Of a stretch of 64,000 nucleotides of DNA, positions 15,386 through 24,178 are shown one piece after another (position 1 is the first letter of the stretch; every line of letters begins with the position of its first letter). The position numbers were made by a program, and so were the translations under genes. The stretch is taken from positions 2,666,001-2,730,000 of the forward strand of contig CAWJOU010000005.1 in assembly GCA_963844575.1 (NCBI GenBank), read 5' to 3'. Under the pieces are notes generated by a model. It saw nothing but the letters and a program-made list of their open reading frames with translations. It did not search any database and was not told the DNA's origin. Source of the DNA: DASZUK01 sp963844575. GTDB taxonomy: Bacteria > Actinomycetota > Acidimicrobiia > Acidimicrobiales > RAAP-2.

Positions 15386-15404
15386 ATATTAGGGAAGCCT
15401 AACT
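15386..15404 (-). promoter_or_regulatory. DtxR/IdeR-like iron box overlapping the ABC-gene promoter
   Basis: Read on the minus strand, AGTTAGGCTTCCCTAATAT contains TTAGG-CTTC-CCTAA, an inverted repeat that closely follows the IdeR/DtxR consensus TTAGGTTAGSCTAACCTAA. It includes the likely -10 (TAATAT), so iron-loaded repressor would shut the gene off. This supports iron uptake for the downstream ATPase. Confidence 0.65.
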
Positions 15405-15478
15405 CCGGGCGGCCCGCCGGGCAACGCCTGACCCTCTGGGTAATGCCCAGACGGTTGATGCCAAGGGGTCGGATCCAC

Positions 15479-15865
15479 TCAGGGTCGGAGGTCGATCGTC
15501 GGCCAGGTCGGGTCACCGTCGTCGAGGATCTCGGGATCCCCGGTCAGCAGATTGGCGCGGTGGGCGACGGCGGTGGCGACGGCAAACGCGTCCGCGTACG
15601 CCAACGTGTAGCGCGCCTTGATCGCCGCCGCCTCGAGCACTCGGATCTCGCTCGGGAGGTCCAGGCGGAGCTGATGTCGCAGGTCGTTCACCACCGCCCG
15701 TGCTCGATCGGCGCCGGCGGCTCGATGGACCACGTAGAAGACCTCACCGAGATTGATCCAGCTCATGACCGGTCGTGTCTCGAGTGACCGCTCGACGCGA
15801 CCGGCGGCCGGTTCTTCACCCTCGAGCCAGCGCAGAACCGCCCAGGAGTCGAGACAGTCGGTCAA
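15479..15865 (-). CDS. vapC: VapC-type PIN-domain toxin
   Basis: A 128-residue PIN-domain ribonuclease. The acidic metal-binding residues fall in MTDCLDSWAVLRWL (Asp 6), WINLGEVFYV (Glu about 41), LAYADAFAVATAV (Asp about 92) and LLTGDPEI (Asp about 109). It is encoded just after an AbrB-type antitoxin with an ATGA overlap, the classic type II toxin-antitoxin layout; the toxin would cleave RNA (tRNA or rRNA in studied family members) when antitoxin is degraded. Target not predictable here. Confidence 0.9.
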   Translation of the reverse strand: MTDCLDSWAVLRWLEGEEPAAGRVERSLETRPVMSWINLGEVFYVVHRAAGADRARAVVNDLRHQLRLDLPSEIRVLEAAAIKARYTLAYADAFAVATAVAHRANLLTGDPEILDDGDPTWPTIDLRP

Positions 15866-16080
15866 CGGCTGCGTTCGGCCCGGCGGTCTGCTTCGAGCGT
15901 CGCCGTGAGATCGAGACCGGCGAACTGTCCCCGAAGGCTCCGCCGGGCTCGCCGCAGCTCGACTCGCACCGCACGGTCTTCGAGAGTGAAGTCGACCTCG
16001 TCACCTGGGACGATGTCCAACTGATCGCGCATGGCCTTGGGGATCACGACCTGCCCCTTCGGTCCGACGCGGGAAGTCAT
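15862..16080 (-). CDS. vapB: VapB-type AbrB/SpoVT-domain antitoxin
   Basis: A 72-residue protein from ATG 16080. The swapped-hairpin AbrB domain is clear in MTSRVGPKGQVVIPKAMRDQ and LDIVPGDEVDFTLEDR; the C-terminal basic/helical tail (residues 43-72) would wrap and block the toxin. A TATACT -10 element on the minus strand ends about 7 nt before the ATG, so the mRNA appears leaderless. The complex probably represses its own promoter. The frame is open further upstream, but that part lies before the promoter. Confidence 0.88.
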   Translation of the reverse strand: MTSRVGPKGQVVIPKAMRDQLDIVPGDEVDFTLEDRAVRVELRRARRSLRGQFAGLDLTATLEADRRAERSR

Positions 16081-16139
16081 ACCCAAAAGTATAACCTGAA
16101 GAGCCAACCGGCGTCCCGGGAACCCTTGGAACCAATCGT

Positions 16140-16907
16140 CTACAGGTCGGCGATCCCCTCCCAGCCGCTCGACGGCTCGGCGTGGAAGCGGACCGGGATC
16201 CGGCCGGCCAGCCGGGCGGTGCGGCCGGCCTCCACCGCCAGCGCCATCGCCGCGGCCATCGCCTCGGGGTCCTCCGCCCGGTTGACCGCGGTGGCGACGA
16301 GTACCGCGTCGCACCCGAGCTCCATCGCCCGGGCCGCGTCCGACGCGGTCCCGATGCCGGCGTCGAGCACGACCGGAACGGCCACCGACTGGCGGAGGAG
16401 GGCCAGGTTGTGGGGGTTGCGGATGCCGAGCCCGGTGCCGATCGGCGATCCGAGCGGCATGACCGCGGCGCAGCCGACCTGCTCGAGCCGGCGGGCGACG
16501 ATCGGGTCGTCGGTCGTGTACGGCAGGACGACGAAGCCGTCGTCGGCGAGCTGCTCGGCCGCGGCCAGCAGCTCGACCGGGTCCGGCAGCAGCGTCCGGT
16601 CGTCGCCGATGACCTCGAGCTTCACCCAGTCCGTCTCGAACGCCTCCCGGGCCAGCTTGGCCGTGAGCACGGCCTCGGACGCGGTGAAGCAGCCGGCCGT
16701 GTTCGGCAGTACCCGGACACCGCGGTCGGCCAGCAGGTCGAGCAGCGCGCCCCGACCACCGGGATCGACCCGGCGGACCGCCACCGTCGCCATGGCCGCC
16801 TTCGACGCGACGAGCGCGGCGTCGAGCGCGGCCAGGCTCGTCATCCCGCCCGTGCCGAGCAGGAGCCGCGACGGCAGAGCCTCACCGGCGATCACCAGGC
16901 TGTCCAC
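16140..16907 (-). CDS. thiG: Thiazole synthase ThiG
   Basis: A 255-residue TIM-barrel enzyme that builds the thiazole phosphate of thiamin from deoxyxylulose-5-P, dehydroglycine and ThiS thiocarboxylate. Recognisable segments are LLLGTGGMTSL, ATVAVRRVDPGG, LPNTAGCFTASEAV, WVKLEVIGDD, PYTTDDPIVARRL, VMPLGSPIGTGLGIRNP and DAGIGTASDAARAMELG. The Schiff-base lysine lies in the WVKLEVIG strand. GTG 16907 is chosen because it starts the conserved N-terminus. It is divergent from thiD with only 30 bp between, so promoters must overlap. No thiS or thiO is adjacent. Confidence 0.95.
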   Translation of the reverse strand: MDSLVIAGEALPSRLLLGTGGMTSLAALDAALVASKAAMATVAVRRVDPGGRGALLDLLADRGVRVLPNTAGCFTASEAVLTAKLAREAFETDWVKLEVIGDDRTLLPDPVELLAAAEQLADDGFVVLPYTTDDPIVARRLEQVGCAAVMPLGSPIGTGLGIRNPHNLALLRQSVAVPVVLDAGIGTASDAARAMELGCDAVLVATAVNRAEDPEAMAAAMALAVEAGRTARLAGRIPVRFHAEPSSGWEGIADL

Positions 16908-16937
16908 GTCCCAAGCGTACCGACGTAGGGTGCAGCG

Positions 16938-17744
16938 GTGACCCCGGTCGTCGCCCTGACCATCGCCGGCTCCGACTCCGGCGGCGGTGCCGGGATCCAG
17001 GCCGACCTCAAGACGTTCGCGGCCCACCACGTCTACGGGACGTCCGCCGTCACCGCGGTCACCGCCCAGCACACCGCGGCCGTCACCGCGGTCGTCGCCC
17101 TCGATCCCGAGCTCGTCGTCGCCCAGATCGACGCGGTCACGACCGACCTGCGGCCGGCGGCCACGAAGACCGGGATGCTCGCCAACCCGGCGATCGTCGC
17201 CGCGGTGGCCGGGTTGGCGGCCGACGGCGCCCTGGCGAACCTCGTCGTCGACCCCGTCCTCGTCTCGACGAGCGGTCACGCGCTGATGGGCGACGGCGGC
17301 ATCGAGGCGTACCGCGAGCTCCTGCTCCCCCGGGCCGCGGTGTCGACGCCCAACCTCCGCGAGGCCGCGGCCCTGACCGGGCGGCCGCTGGCCGAGCTGA
17401 CGACCGTCGACGCGATGGCCGACGTCGCCGAAGAGCTGCGGGCGCTGGGCACCGCGGTGGTCGTCGTCAAGGGCGGTCATTTCGCGGCCGGCGGATCGCC
17501 GGACGTCGTCGCCGGGCCCGACGGCACCGTCGTCCTCGACGGCGAGCGGATCCCGACGACCAACGACCACGGCACCGGCTGCTCGCTGTCCGCGGCCATC
17601 GCCGCCAACCTCGCCCTCGGCCTCCCGCCGCTGGCCGCGATCGAGCAGGCCAAGGCCTACGTCGCCCGGGCGATCACCGGAGCCCGGGCGTGGTCGCTCG
17701 GGGCCGGCCACGGTCCGATCGACCACTTCGGCTGGACCGCGTGA
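16938..17744 (+). CDS. thiD: Hydroxymethylpyrimidine/phosphomethylpyrimidine kinase
   Basis: A 268-residue ribokinase-fold enzyme that phosphorylates HMP and HMP-P in thiamin synthesis. GSDSGGGAGIQADLKTF is the substrate-binding N-terminus, and TNDHGTGCSLSAAI is the ATP/anion-hole motif with the catalytic Asp-to-Cys region. GTG start at 16938. It forms a divergent pair with thiG, so the two thiamin branches (pyrimidine and thiazole) share a 30-bp control region. No TPP riboswitch can fit there. Confidence 0.95.
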   Translation: MTPVVALTIAGSDSGGGAGIQADLKTFAAHHVYGTSAVTAVTAQHTAAVTAVVALDPELVVAQIDAVTTDLRPAATKTGMLANPAIVAAVAGLAADGALANLVVDPVLVSTSGHALMGDGGIEAYRELLLPRAAVSTPNLREAAALTGRPLAELTTVDAMADVAEELRALGTAVVVVKGGHFAAGGSPDVVAGPDGTVVLDGERIPTTNDHGTGCSLSAAIAANLALGLPPLAAIEQAKAYVARAITGARAWSLGAGHGPIDHFGWTA

Positions 17745-17789
17745 CCGGTCGCCCGCCGGGCGGTCCGGGCCGGCCGTAGGCTGGCCCTG

Positions 17790-18425
17790 ATGGACGACGT
17801 CGTCACCGAGGCACCCGGGACCGGCCCCCCTGAGACTGGCGCCGAGCCCCTCCCACCGCCCCGCCGTGGCCCGGGCATGCGGCCGGCGCTCGTCGTCGCC
17901 GGCATCGCGGTCGTCCTCGTCCTCGCGTTCGGCCTGACCGCGGCGTTTACCGGACAGAGCCCGCCACCGGCCCCGTCGACGACGCCGGTCCGCGTCGCCG
18001 GGACGTCGCTGCGGGCGATGCCGGCCACCGCGGTGCTCAAGCCGATCGAGCAGCCGGGGACGCCACCGGCGAACATCCTCGACGCGCTGACCGTGCCGGT
18101 CGGCACGACGGCGACGGCGCACACGAACAACAGCACATCGGCGACAGGCTACGACGAGCAGGTCGACCTCTCGCTGGCCGGCGCCTCCCAGGCGTCGGTC
18201 ATCGCGTTCTACCGGGCCGAGCTCGACACGCAGGGCTGGAAGCGGACCAGCGTCGGTCCGGCGACCAACGAACCGACGACGACGCAGGTCCTCGCCCAAG
18301 CCGCCGGCGACGACGGCTGGTACTGGGAGGCCGGGGCGCTCGTCTCGCCGACCGTCTTCGGGAGCGACGGGAAGCAGACGACGCCGTTCACCATCCGCCT
18401 CTTCCAGGTGCCCGACGCGGACTGA
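17790..18425 (+). CDS. Single-pass membrane-anchored protein, unknown function
   Basis: A 211-residue protein with a Pro-rich cytoplasmic N-terminus (residues 1-30), one membrane helix (ALVVAGIAVVLVLAFGLTAAF) and an exported domain. The exported part has QVDLSLAGASQASVIAFYRAELDTQGW, followed by GWYWEAGALVSP and TTPFTIRLFQ, a pattern seen in uncharacterised actinobacterial secreted proteins. No catalytic motif is visible. It lies 45 nt after thiD in the same direction and could be co-transcribed. Confidence 0.7.
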   Translation: MDDVVTEAPGTGPPETGAEPLPPPRRGPGMRPALVVAGIAVVLVLAFGLTAAFTGQSPPPAPSTTPVRVAGTSLRAMPATAVLKPIEQPGTPPANILDALTVPVGTTATAHTNNSTSATGYDEQVDLSLAGASQASVIAFYRAELDTQGWKRTSVGPATNEPTTTQVLAQAAGDDGWYWEAGALVSPTVFGSDGKQTTPFTIRLFQVPDAD

Positions 18426-18460
18426 GCCCTCGTTCGGCTCCGTCGTCACGGCGCCGGCGG

Positions 18461-18483
18461 CTGACCGGGCCGGGACCGGTCAG
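18461..18483. terminator. Convergent hairpin after the anchored protein and the GT87-like gene
   Basis: CTGACCGG (18461-18468) pairs with CCGGTCAG (18476-18483), with a 7-nt loop. It sits between two convergent reading frames and overlaps the stop of the minus-strand gene. No T-run is present, so this is a candidate only. Confidence 0.4.
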
Positions 18484-19868
18484 CCGGTCGACGCGAAGAC
18501 CGGCGCCGGCGGCGCCAACTGGTCGACCGGTTCGAGAGCCTCGGCCCCCCGCAGCATGAACGCCCAGACGAAGAAGTTGATCGGGTACAGCAGGTAGCCG
18601 ATCCGGGTGGCCGGGGCGAAGACGATCGCCACCAGCATCACCCAGGCGGCGAGCGACGTCACCTGCGAGGCCTTCGACGGTGGGTGCCGGACGAGGTGCC
18701 GGACCAGCAGGGTCAGCCCGACCGCGGCGACGGCGAGCGGTAGCGCCCGGTGCAGCGCCGGGAACGCGGTCACGATCAGGTGGCCCGGGAGCGGGCTGGC
18801 GGCCGGCGAGGCCACGCCGGCCAGGCCGAGGGGGAACAGGACGACGTTGACGACGAACGCGTGGGCGTTCTGGAGGAGGAACGGGACGACGACCGGGCCG
18901 ACGACGACGAGCATGCCGAGCAGCATCCGCAGCGGCGAGCGCTTGCCGCGGCGGTCTCGGGCCGCGAACAGGGCGAGCACGGCCAGCGGCCACGCGGTGA
19001 ACTTCATCGCCGAGACGATGCCGAGCACCAGCCCGCTCATGAACGGGTAGCGCCGTTGGGCGAGGACCACGCCGAGCAGCAGGATGGCGACGATCGGCAT
19101 GTCGTCGCCGCCGGTCGCCAGCGGCAGCGCGGCCGTCGGCAGGACCACGAGGACCTGCAGGGCGCGGACCTTCCGCTCGGTCGGGGCGCGGCAGAGCGCG
19201 AGGGCCGCACCGGCGACGAGCAGCGTGACGAGGCTGAAGAAGATGCGGGCGTCCGTCAGCCGGATCGGGTGGTGGGTGTCGCTCGGCAGGCCGAAGATGG
19301 CCATCAACGGCAGGTACGGGAAGAACGACTCGTACACCGGCTCGCCGGGGACGGCCGAGACGACCTTGCCGTTCTTGCCGGCCATGGCGTGGTACGGGTC
19401 CTTGCCACTGGCCAGCAGGTGCGCCGCCTGGTCGATGACGACGACCTCCGGCTGGACGTGGCTCGTGCTCGTCGCCGGCCCGCCGCGCAGCGATACCTCG
19501 ACGGCCAACGGGACGAGCGTCCCGCCGAGCAGCACGAAGGCGAACACCCAGATCCGGGCGGTCCGCCATCGCCCGCCCGCCGGCGGCGCACCGTCGGCGG
19601 CCGGCCCGACGGCCGGGGTCCGGACGGCCCCGGCCGGGACGGCCGGGCGCCGGGCCAGGACGACCGAGACGAGGGCGGCGACGACGTACGGTGCGATGGC
19701 GATCTCCGCCCACACCCGGTACAGCGAGATCGTCGAGAACGCGGCCGTGATCACCGCGAAGACGGCCGCGGCCGCGTAGAGGGCGGCGTCGCCCCCCTCG
19801 GGCCCCAGCTGCCGGGCTCGAGCGCCCAGCCATCCCCGGAGCTGACGAACCACGTCTCTGCCCACCAT
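18480..19868 (-). CDS. Polytopic GT87/DUF2029-like mannosyltransferase family protein
   Basis: A 462-residue integral membrane protein with about ten hydrophobic helices. The first large periplasmic loop holds DQAAHLLASGKDPYHA...YESFFPYLPLMA, typical of C-type (polyprenyl-phosphate-sugar-using) glycosyltransferases of the GT87 group in actinobacteria. Later segments such as ATGGDDMPIVAILLLGVVLA and GLVLGIVSAMKFTAWPL also fit. It probably adds a sugar, perhaps mannose, to a wall or lipid-linked glycan. Substrate is inferred only from the family. Confidence 0.75.
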   Translation of the reverse strand: MVGRDVVRQLRGWLGARARQLGPEGGDAALYAAAAVFAVITAAFSTISLYRVWAEIAIAPYVVAALVSVVLARRPAVPAGAVRTPAVGPAADGAPPAGGRWRTARIWVFAFVLLGGTLVPLAVEVSLRGGPATSTSHVQPEVVVIDQAAHLLASGKDPYHAMAGKNGKVVSAVPGEPVYESFFPYLPLMAIFGLPSDTHHPIRLTDARIFFSLVTLLVAGAALALCRAPTERKVRALQVLVVLPTAALPLATGGDDMPIVAILLLGVVLAQRRYPFMSGLVLGIVSAMKFTAWPLAVLALFAARDRRGKRSPLRMLLGMLVVVGPVVVPFLLQNAHAFVVNVVLFPLGLAGVASPAASPLPGHLIVTAFPALHRALPLAVAAVGLTLLVRHLVRHPPSKASQVTSLAAWVMLVAIVFAPATRIGYLLYPINFFVWAFMLRGAEALEPVDQLAPPAPVFASTG

Positions 19869-19894
19869 GGCTCACCCGACGCTACCAGCCGACC

Positions 19895-21907
19895 TCAGCC
19901 GAGGCGGAGGACCTCTTGGTAGAACGCCAGCTCGGCCCGGAGGGCGGCCTCGGTCGTCTCGGCCCGACGAAAGCCGTGGGCCTCCCCCGGAAACGCCAGG
20001 TACTCGCACCGCCGGCCCCGCTCGACGAGGGCGTCGACCATCGCGGTCGCCTGCGACGGCGGGACGACCGGGTCGTCGAGACCCTGGAGGACGAGGACCG
20101 CGGCGTCGATCTCGTCGACCCGGTGGACCGGCGACCGGCGCCGGTACTCGGCCGCCGCGGCCGGCAACGGCCCGACGAGCCGGTCGAGGTAGCGGGCCTC
20201 GAAGTCGTGCGTCGACGCGGCCAGGGCGAGCAGGTCGGTGACGCCGTACCACGACGCGGCGGCCGCGAACGTGTCCGAGCGGACGAGGGCACCGAGGGCG
20301 GTCAAGCCACCGGCGCTGCCGCCGCGGATGGCCAGCCGGGCCCCGTCGACCAACCCGTCGGCGACCAGCTGGCGGGCCGCGTCGACGCAGTCGTCGACGT
20401 CGGCGACGCCCCACTCTCCCCACAGCGCCCGCCGGTAGTCCCGGCCGTAGCCGGTGCTGCCGGCGTAGTCGACCGCGGCGACCGCGAAGCCGCGGGTCGT
20501 GAGGAACTGGACGACCGGGTCGAAGCCGGCGCCGGCGTTGCCGGTCGGGCCGCCGTGGCAGAAGACGACGAGTGGCGGCCGGTCGCCGTCGGGCCCACGG
20601 ACGCCCCCGAGCACGGGCCGGTAGAACAGGCCGTGGACCGTCCGCCCGGTCCGGCCGGCCAGCTCGAACGGTTCGGCCGCCGCCACGTCGGCCGGGTCGA
20701 GTAGCCCCGGCCCGCGGTCCACGCACGGGGACGGTCCGGTCGGGCCGTCCCACCACACCGTCGGGACCGCCACCGCGGTCGCCCCGAGCCAGGCCGCGCT
20801 GCCCCGGTGGCCGACGACCGCGTCGACGGCGACGCACGGCTGGTCGAGCGGCTCGAACGGGCCGCCGCCGGCCGCGAACGTGCCGACCTGGTCGAGGCCG
20901 GCGTGCCGGCGACGGCAGGCGATCCGCCCGTCGGCCAGCTCGGCCAGCGTCGCCTGCCCGAGCTGCCAGTCCGGACCGTGGTACTCCGCGGCGTCGTCGA
21001 CGAGCCGTCGGGTCCCCTCCGCCGGCGCCCACCGCCACGGCTGCCACCACCCGCCGGCGTCGCTCACGAACAGCAGGCTCCCGTCGGCCAGCCACGTCGG
21101 CTGGCCGACCGACTCGTCGTCGGGCCCGGCGACCGCCGCCCGACCGCCCGCCACCCGGCGGCTCCCGGTCACCGCCGGCCGGCCGTCCGGCCCCGCCACC
21201 AGGTCGCCGACCCACAGCTCCGACGCGTCCCACGACATGTCCGGATGGTCCCAGCACACCCACGCCACCGTCGTCGTCGCCGAGTCGCGGCCGAAATCGG
21301 CACCGTCCAGGCGGGCCCGCGGGGCGGCGAAGAAGTCCCGACCGTCGACGAGCACCGTCACCTCGCCCGGCTGCGCCCCGTCGAGGGCCGTGTCCGCTGG
21401 CGCCCCGTCGAGATCGACAGCGACGATCGCCCGCCGGACGGTGTCGCCGGTGAGCGCCTCCCGGACGGCGAGCACCCACCGCCCGGCCGCCGACAGGTCG
21501 CCGTGCCGCCACTCCGTCCCGGCCGGCGAAGGCAGCGTGAGGGCGACCGGCGCCCGCCCGGCATCGAGCCGGTAGACGCGCTGGTCGGCCTGGTCGACGT
21601 AGGCCACCGAGCCGGCGGTAGGCAGCAGGCAGTACGCCCCGCCGCCGTACTCGTGCACCCGCGACCGCAGGCTCGTGCCGGCCGGCGAGACGTCCTCGGC
21701 CCGGCCGCCCGGCTCGGCTCGTACGAGCACCTGCCGGCCGCCGTCCTCCGGCCGGCTCTCCAGCCAGTACAGGGCCTCGCCGTCGGTGGCCAGGCCGGAC
21801 CGCGACCGGCGACCGGCGGCCACCTGGGCGGCGGTGAGCGGCGACGGCCACTGGCCATACGGGCAGGGGCCGTACGGCGTCGTCTCGTCGGTCGGCCGGC
21901 TGGGCAT
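19895..21907 (-). CDS. Prolyl oligopeptidase family (S9) serine peptidase
   Basis: A 670-residue two-domain protein. Residues 1 to about 400 look like a beta-propeller made of repeated short strands; the C-terminal alpha/beta-hydrolase carries the nucleophile in RGGSAGGLTALGAL, Asp in VLQGLDDPVVPPSQ and His in GEAHGFRRAE. LVVFCHGGPTGNAG and DYAGSTGYGRDYR are typical of the S9C/acylaminoacyl-peptidase group. No signal peptide, so cytosolic cleavage of short peptides is expected. It is divergent from the AcuI-like gene with 17 nt between the starts. Confidence 0.93.
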   Translation of the reverse strand: MPSRPTDETTPYGPCPYGQWPSPLTAAQVAAGRRSRSGLATDGEALYWLESRPEDGGRQVLVRAEPGGRAEDVSPAGTSLRSRVHEYGGGAYCLLPTAGSVAYVDQADQRVYRLDAGRAPVALTLPSPAGTEWRHGDLSAAGRWVLAVREALTGDTVRRAIVAVDLDGAPADTALDGAQPGEVTVLVDGRDFFAAPRARLDGADFGRDSATTTVAWVCWDHPDMSWDASELWVGDLVAGPDGRPAVTGSRRVAGGRAAVAGPDDESVGQPTWLADGSLLFVSDAGGWWQPWRWAPAEGTRRLVDDAAEYHGPDWQLGQATLAELADGRIACRRRHAGLDQVGTFAAGGGPFEPLDQPCVAVDAVVGHRGSAAWLGATAVAVPTVWWDGPTGPSPCVDRGPGLLDPADVAAAEPFELAGRTGRTVHGLFYRPVLGGVRGPDGDRPPLVVFCHGGPTGNAGAGFDPVVQFLTTRGFAVAAVDYAGSTGYGRDYRRALWGEWGVADVDDCVDAARQLVADGLVDGARLAIRGGSAGGLTALGALVRSDTFAAAASWYGVTDLLALAASTHDFEARYLDRLVGPLPAAAAEYRRRSPVHRVDEIDAAVLVLQGLDDPVVPPSQATAMVDALVERGRRCEYLAFPGEAHGFRRAETTEAALRAELAFYQEVLRLG

Positions 21908-21924
21908 CGGCGTACGGTACCCCC

Positions 21925-22914
21925 ATGACCTTCCGAGCGTTCGTGGTCGTCCGGGACGAGGCGCCGGCCGTGACGGAGCTGGACGAGTCGGCGCTGCCGC
22001 CCGGCGAGGTGCTCGTCGACGTCGACTGGTCGGCCGTCAACTACAAGGACGCCATGACGACCGTCCCGGGCAACCGGGTGGCCCGTACGTCGCCGCTCGT
22101 CCCGGGGGTCGACCTCGCCGGCACCGTGGCCGCCAGCGACGACCCGACCGTCCCGGTCGGCACGGCCGTCGTCGTCCACGGCTACGACCTCGGCATCGCC
22201 CGGCACGGCGGCTTCGCCGAGCGGGCCCGCGTCCCGGCCGACTGGGTCGTCCCCCGGCCGCCCGGCCTCGGGGCCCGCCAGGCCATGATCACCGGCACGG
22301 CCGGCTTCACCGCCCTGCTCTCGCTGCGCCGGCTCGAGCAGGCCGGGCTGACCCCGGCCGACGGGCCGGTGCTCGTCACCGGGGCGTCGGGCGGCGTCGG
22401 CAGCATGGCGGTCGCCGTGCTCGCCCGGCACGGCTACGAGGTCGTCGCCAGCACCGGCAAGGCCGACGAGCACGACTACCTTCGCCGGCTCGGCGCGACC
22501 AGCGTCGTCGGCCGGGACGTCCTCGCCGTCGCCGAGGGCCGCGTCCTCGGCCCCGAGACGTGGGCCGGCGCGGTCGACTGCGTCGGCGGGGCGACGCTGG
22601 CCGGCGTCCTGCGGACCGTCCGCTACGGCGGCGCGGTGGCCGCCAGCGGCTTGACGGCCGGCCCCGACCTGGTGACGACGGTCTACCCGTTCATCGTCCG
22701 CGGCATCGCCCTGCTCGGCGTCGACACGGTGGCGACGCCGATCGAGGACCGGCGGGCCCTCTGGGCGACCGTCCCCGACGAATTGGGCGACGAGCTGCTC
22801 GACGACATGGTCGACCGGGAGATCGGGCTCGACGACCTGACGGCCGTCCTGCCCGAGATCCTCGGCGCCGGCATCCGCGGTCGAGTCCTCGTCCGCCCGG
22901 GCGGGGCGGCCTGA
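21925..22914 (+). CDS. acuI: YhdH/AcuI-type quinone oxidoreductase-like MDR protein
   Basis: A 329-residue zinc-free medium-chain dehydrogenase/reductase. The N-terminal GroES-like part has VDWSAVNYKDAMTTVPGNRV and PLVPGVDLAGTV; the Rossmann part has VLVTGASGGVGSMAVAVLA and a basic residue after the second strand (STGKADEHDYL) that favours NADPH. These match YhdH/AcuI, acrylyl-CoA reductases that detoxify acrylyl-CoA. The physiological substrate here is inferred from family only. Convergent with the DUF4232 lipoprotein gene. Confidence 0.9.
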   Translation: MTFRAFVVVRDEAPAVTELDESALPPGEVLVDVDWSAVNYKDAMTTVPGNRVARTSPLVPGVDLAGTVAASDDPTVPVGTAVVVHGYDLGIARHGGFAERARVPADWVVPRPPGLGARQAMITGTAGFTALLSLRRLEQAGLTPADGPVLVTGASGGVGSMAVAVLARHGYEVVASTGKADEHDYLRRLGATSVVGRDVLAVAEGRVLGPETWAGAVDCVGGATLAGVLRTVRYGGAVAASGLTAGPDLVTTVYPFIVRGIALLGVDTVATPIEDRRALWATVPDELGDELLDDMVDREIGLDDLTAVLPEILGAGIRGRVLVRPGGAA

Positions 22915-22944
22915 TGTTCCGGGCGCCCCGGGGCGGCAGGGTGC

Positions 22945-23592
22945 TCAGCTACCGGCGTAGACCGGCGAGACGTGCACCGTCCCGCCGTTGCACGGGCTGA
23001 TCGCCAGTGTGATGACACCGTGCCCGACGTCGTTCGGCGGCGTGATCTCGGCCTTGGCCGACGTCGGGCAGGTCGTCTCGTTGCCCACCGGGACGTCCTC
23101 GTAGACGAGGCTGAACGTCGCCACCTGTTGCGGGGCCAGCGTCACGAGCGCCGGTGACTGGTTGGCCGCGGCCGCCGGGAACTGCGTCCCGCCCCGGACC
23201 ACCTGCGTCGGCAGCGACGATCCCGACGCGGCGAGGAGTTGCATGCCCGGGTAGCCCTGCAGCGTGCACGTCGTCGACGACACGTTCGTCAGGCTCACCG
23301 TCATCGTGATCGTCCCGGCCGCCCCTGTCCCCTGCTGGGGGGCGATCCGCAGCTGCGCCGGCTGGCACGTCGAGACGCCGGCCGCCGTCGACGTCGTCGT
23401 GCTGCCCCCCGTCGTCGTCGTCGACCCGGTGGCGGCCGTGGTCGTCGTCGACCCGGTCGCGGCCGTCGTGGTCGTGCCGTGCCCGTTCGTGGTCGTCGTG
23501 GCGGTCGAACCGCCACCCGACGAACAGGCGGCCAGCAGCACGGCCCCGACCACCACGATCCCGGCCAGCAGGCCGGACCGACGCCCGCTCAC
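22945..23592 (-). CDS. DUF4232 lipoprotein
   Basis: A 215-residue exported lipoprotein. GTG 23592 starts MSGRRSGLLAG followed by a hydrophobic helix and the lipobox LLAAC (Cys about 22). A Thr/Ser/Gly linker of about 50 residues built from near-repeats of TTTTAATGS follows, then a beta-rich DUF4232 domain (QLRIAPQQGTGAAGTITMTVSLTN ... CTLQGYPGMQLL). Cysteines in the domain may form disulfides. Translationally coupled to the bifunctional nuclease gene (GTGA overlap). Function of the domain is not known. Confidence 0.85.
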   Translation of the reverse strand: MSGRRSGLLAGIVVVGAVLLAACSSGGGSTATTTTNGHGTTTTAATGSTTTTAATGSTTTTGGSTTTSTAAGVSTCQPAQLRIAPQQGTGAAGTITMTVSLTNVSSTTCTLQGYPGMQLLAASGSSLPTQVVRGGTQFPAAAANQSPALVTLAPQQVATFSLVYEDVPVGNETTCPTSAKAEITPPNDVGHGVITLAISPCNGGTVHVSPVYAGS

Positions 23593-24089
23593 GAACCGAA
23601 GTCCTCGGGTTTGATCGAGTCGAGGAACTCCCGGAACTGGCCGACCAGCTCCTCGGGGCTGGCGTCGTCCTCTTCGCTTCCCTCGATGGCGAGCAGGATG
23701 CCCTCGGCGTCCATGAGCTCGTCGGAGACGTACAGCGGGCTGCTCGTCCGAACCGCGATGGCCACCGCGTCGGACGGCCGGCTGGAGACGACCGATTGGT
23801 CGTCGCCCCGGCGGAGGTGGAGCTCCGCGTAGTACGTCGACGCCTGCAGGTCCGTGATGACGACCCGCTCGACCTCGACCACCAACGCCTCGAGGAGCTC
23901 CTTGATCAGGTCATGGGTCATCGGCCGGGGCATCGCCACCCCCTGCAGCGCGTACGCGATGGCAGCCGCTTCGGGGGTGCCGATGAAGATCGGCAACGTC
24001 CGTCCCTCCCCCTCGGTCTCCTGCAACAAGAGGACCGGCGTATTCGACTGGAGGTCGACACGAACAGCCCTGAGACGGACTTCGACCAT
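23589..24089 (-). CDS. Bifunctional nuclease (BFN/DUF151) family protein
   Basis: A 166-residue protein from ATG 24089, which begins the conserved MVEVRLRAVRVDLQSNTPV; the frame is open 31 codons further upstream but not conserved-looking. LPIFIGTPEAAAIAYALQG, RPMTHDLIKELLEAL and SSRPSDAVAIAVRTSSPLYV are the family core, and an acidic helical tail (residues 135-166) follows. Some family members have DNase/RNase activity. In actinobacteria it regularly neighbours the FtsR and FHA genes, as here. Confidence 0.92.
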   Translation of the reverse strand: MVEVRLRAVRVDLQSNTPVLLLQETEGEGRTLPIFIGTPEAAAIAYALQGVAMPRPMTHDLIKELLEALVVEVERVVITDLQASTYYAELHLRRGDDQSVVSSRPSDAVAIAVRTSSPLYVSDELMDAEGILLAIEGSEEDDASPEELVGQFREFLDSIKPEDFGS

Positions 24090-24178
24090 GACTGCAATGT
24101 AGCGCCGACGCCCCCTTTCATGTGCGCCCTGACGCCCGCTTCTCGGCGTTTCCCGGTCGTTCTCAACTGCGACCTGGC

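Noticed and set aside
16908..18449. Long N-terminal extension of the thiG frame
   Set aside because: Antisense to thiD and the next gene; ThiG begins at GTG 16907.
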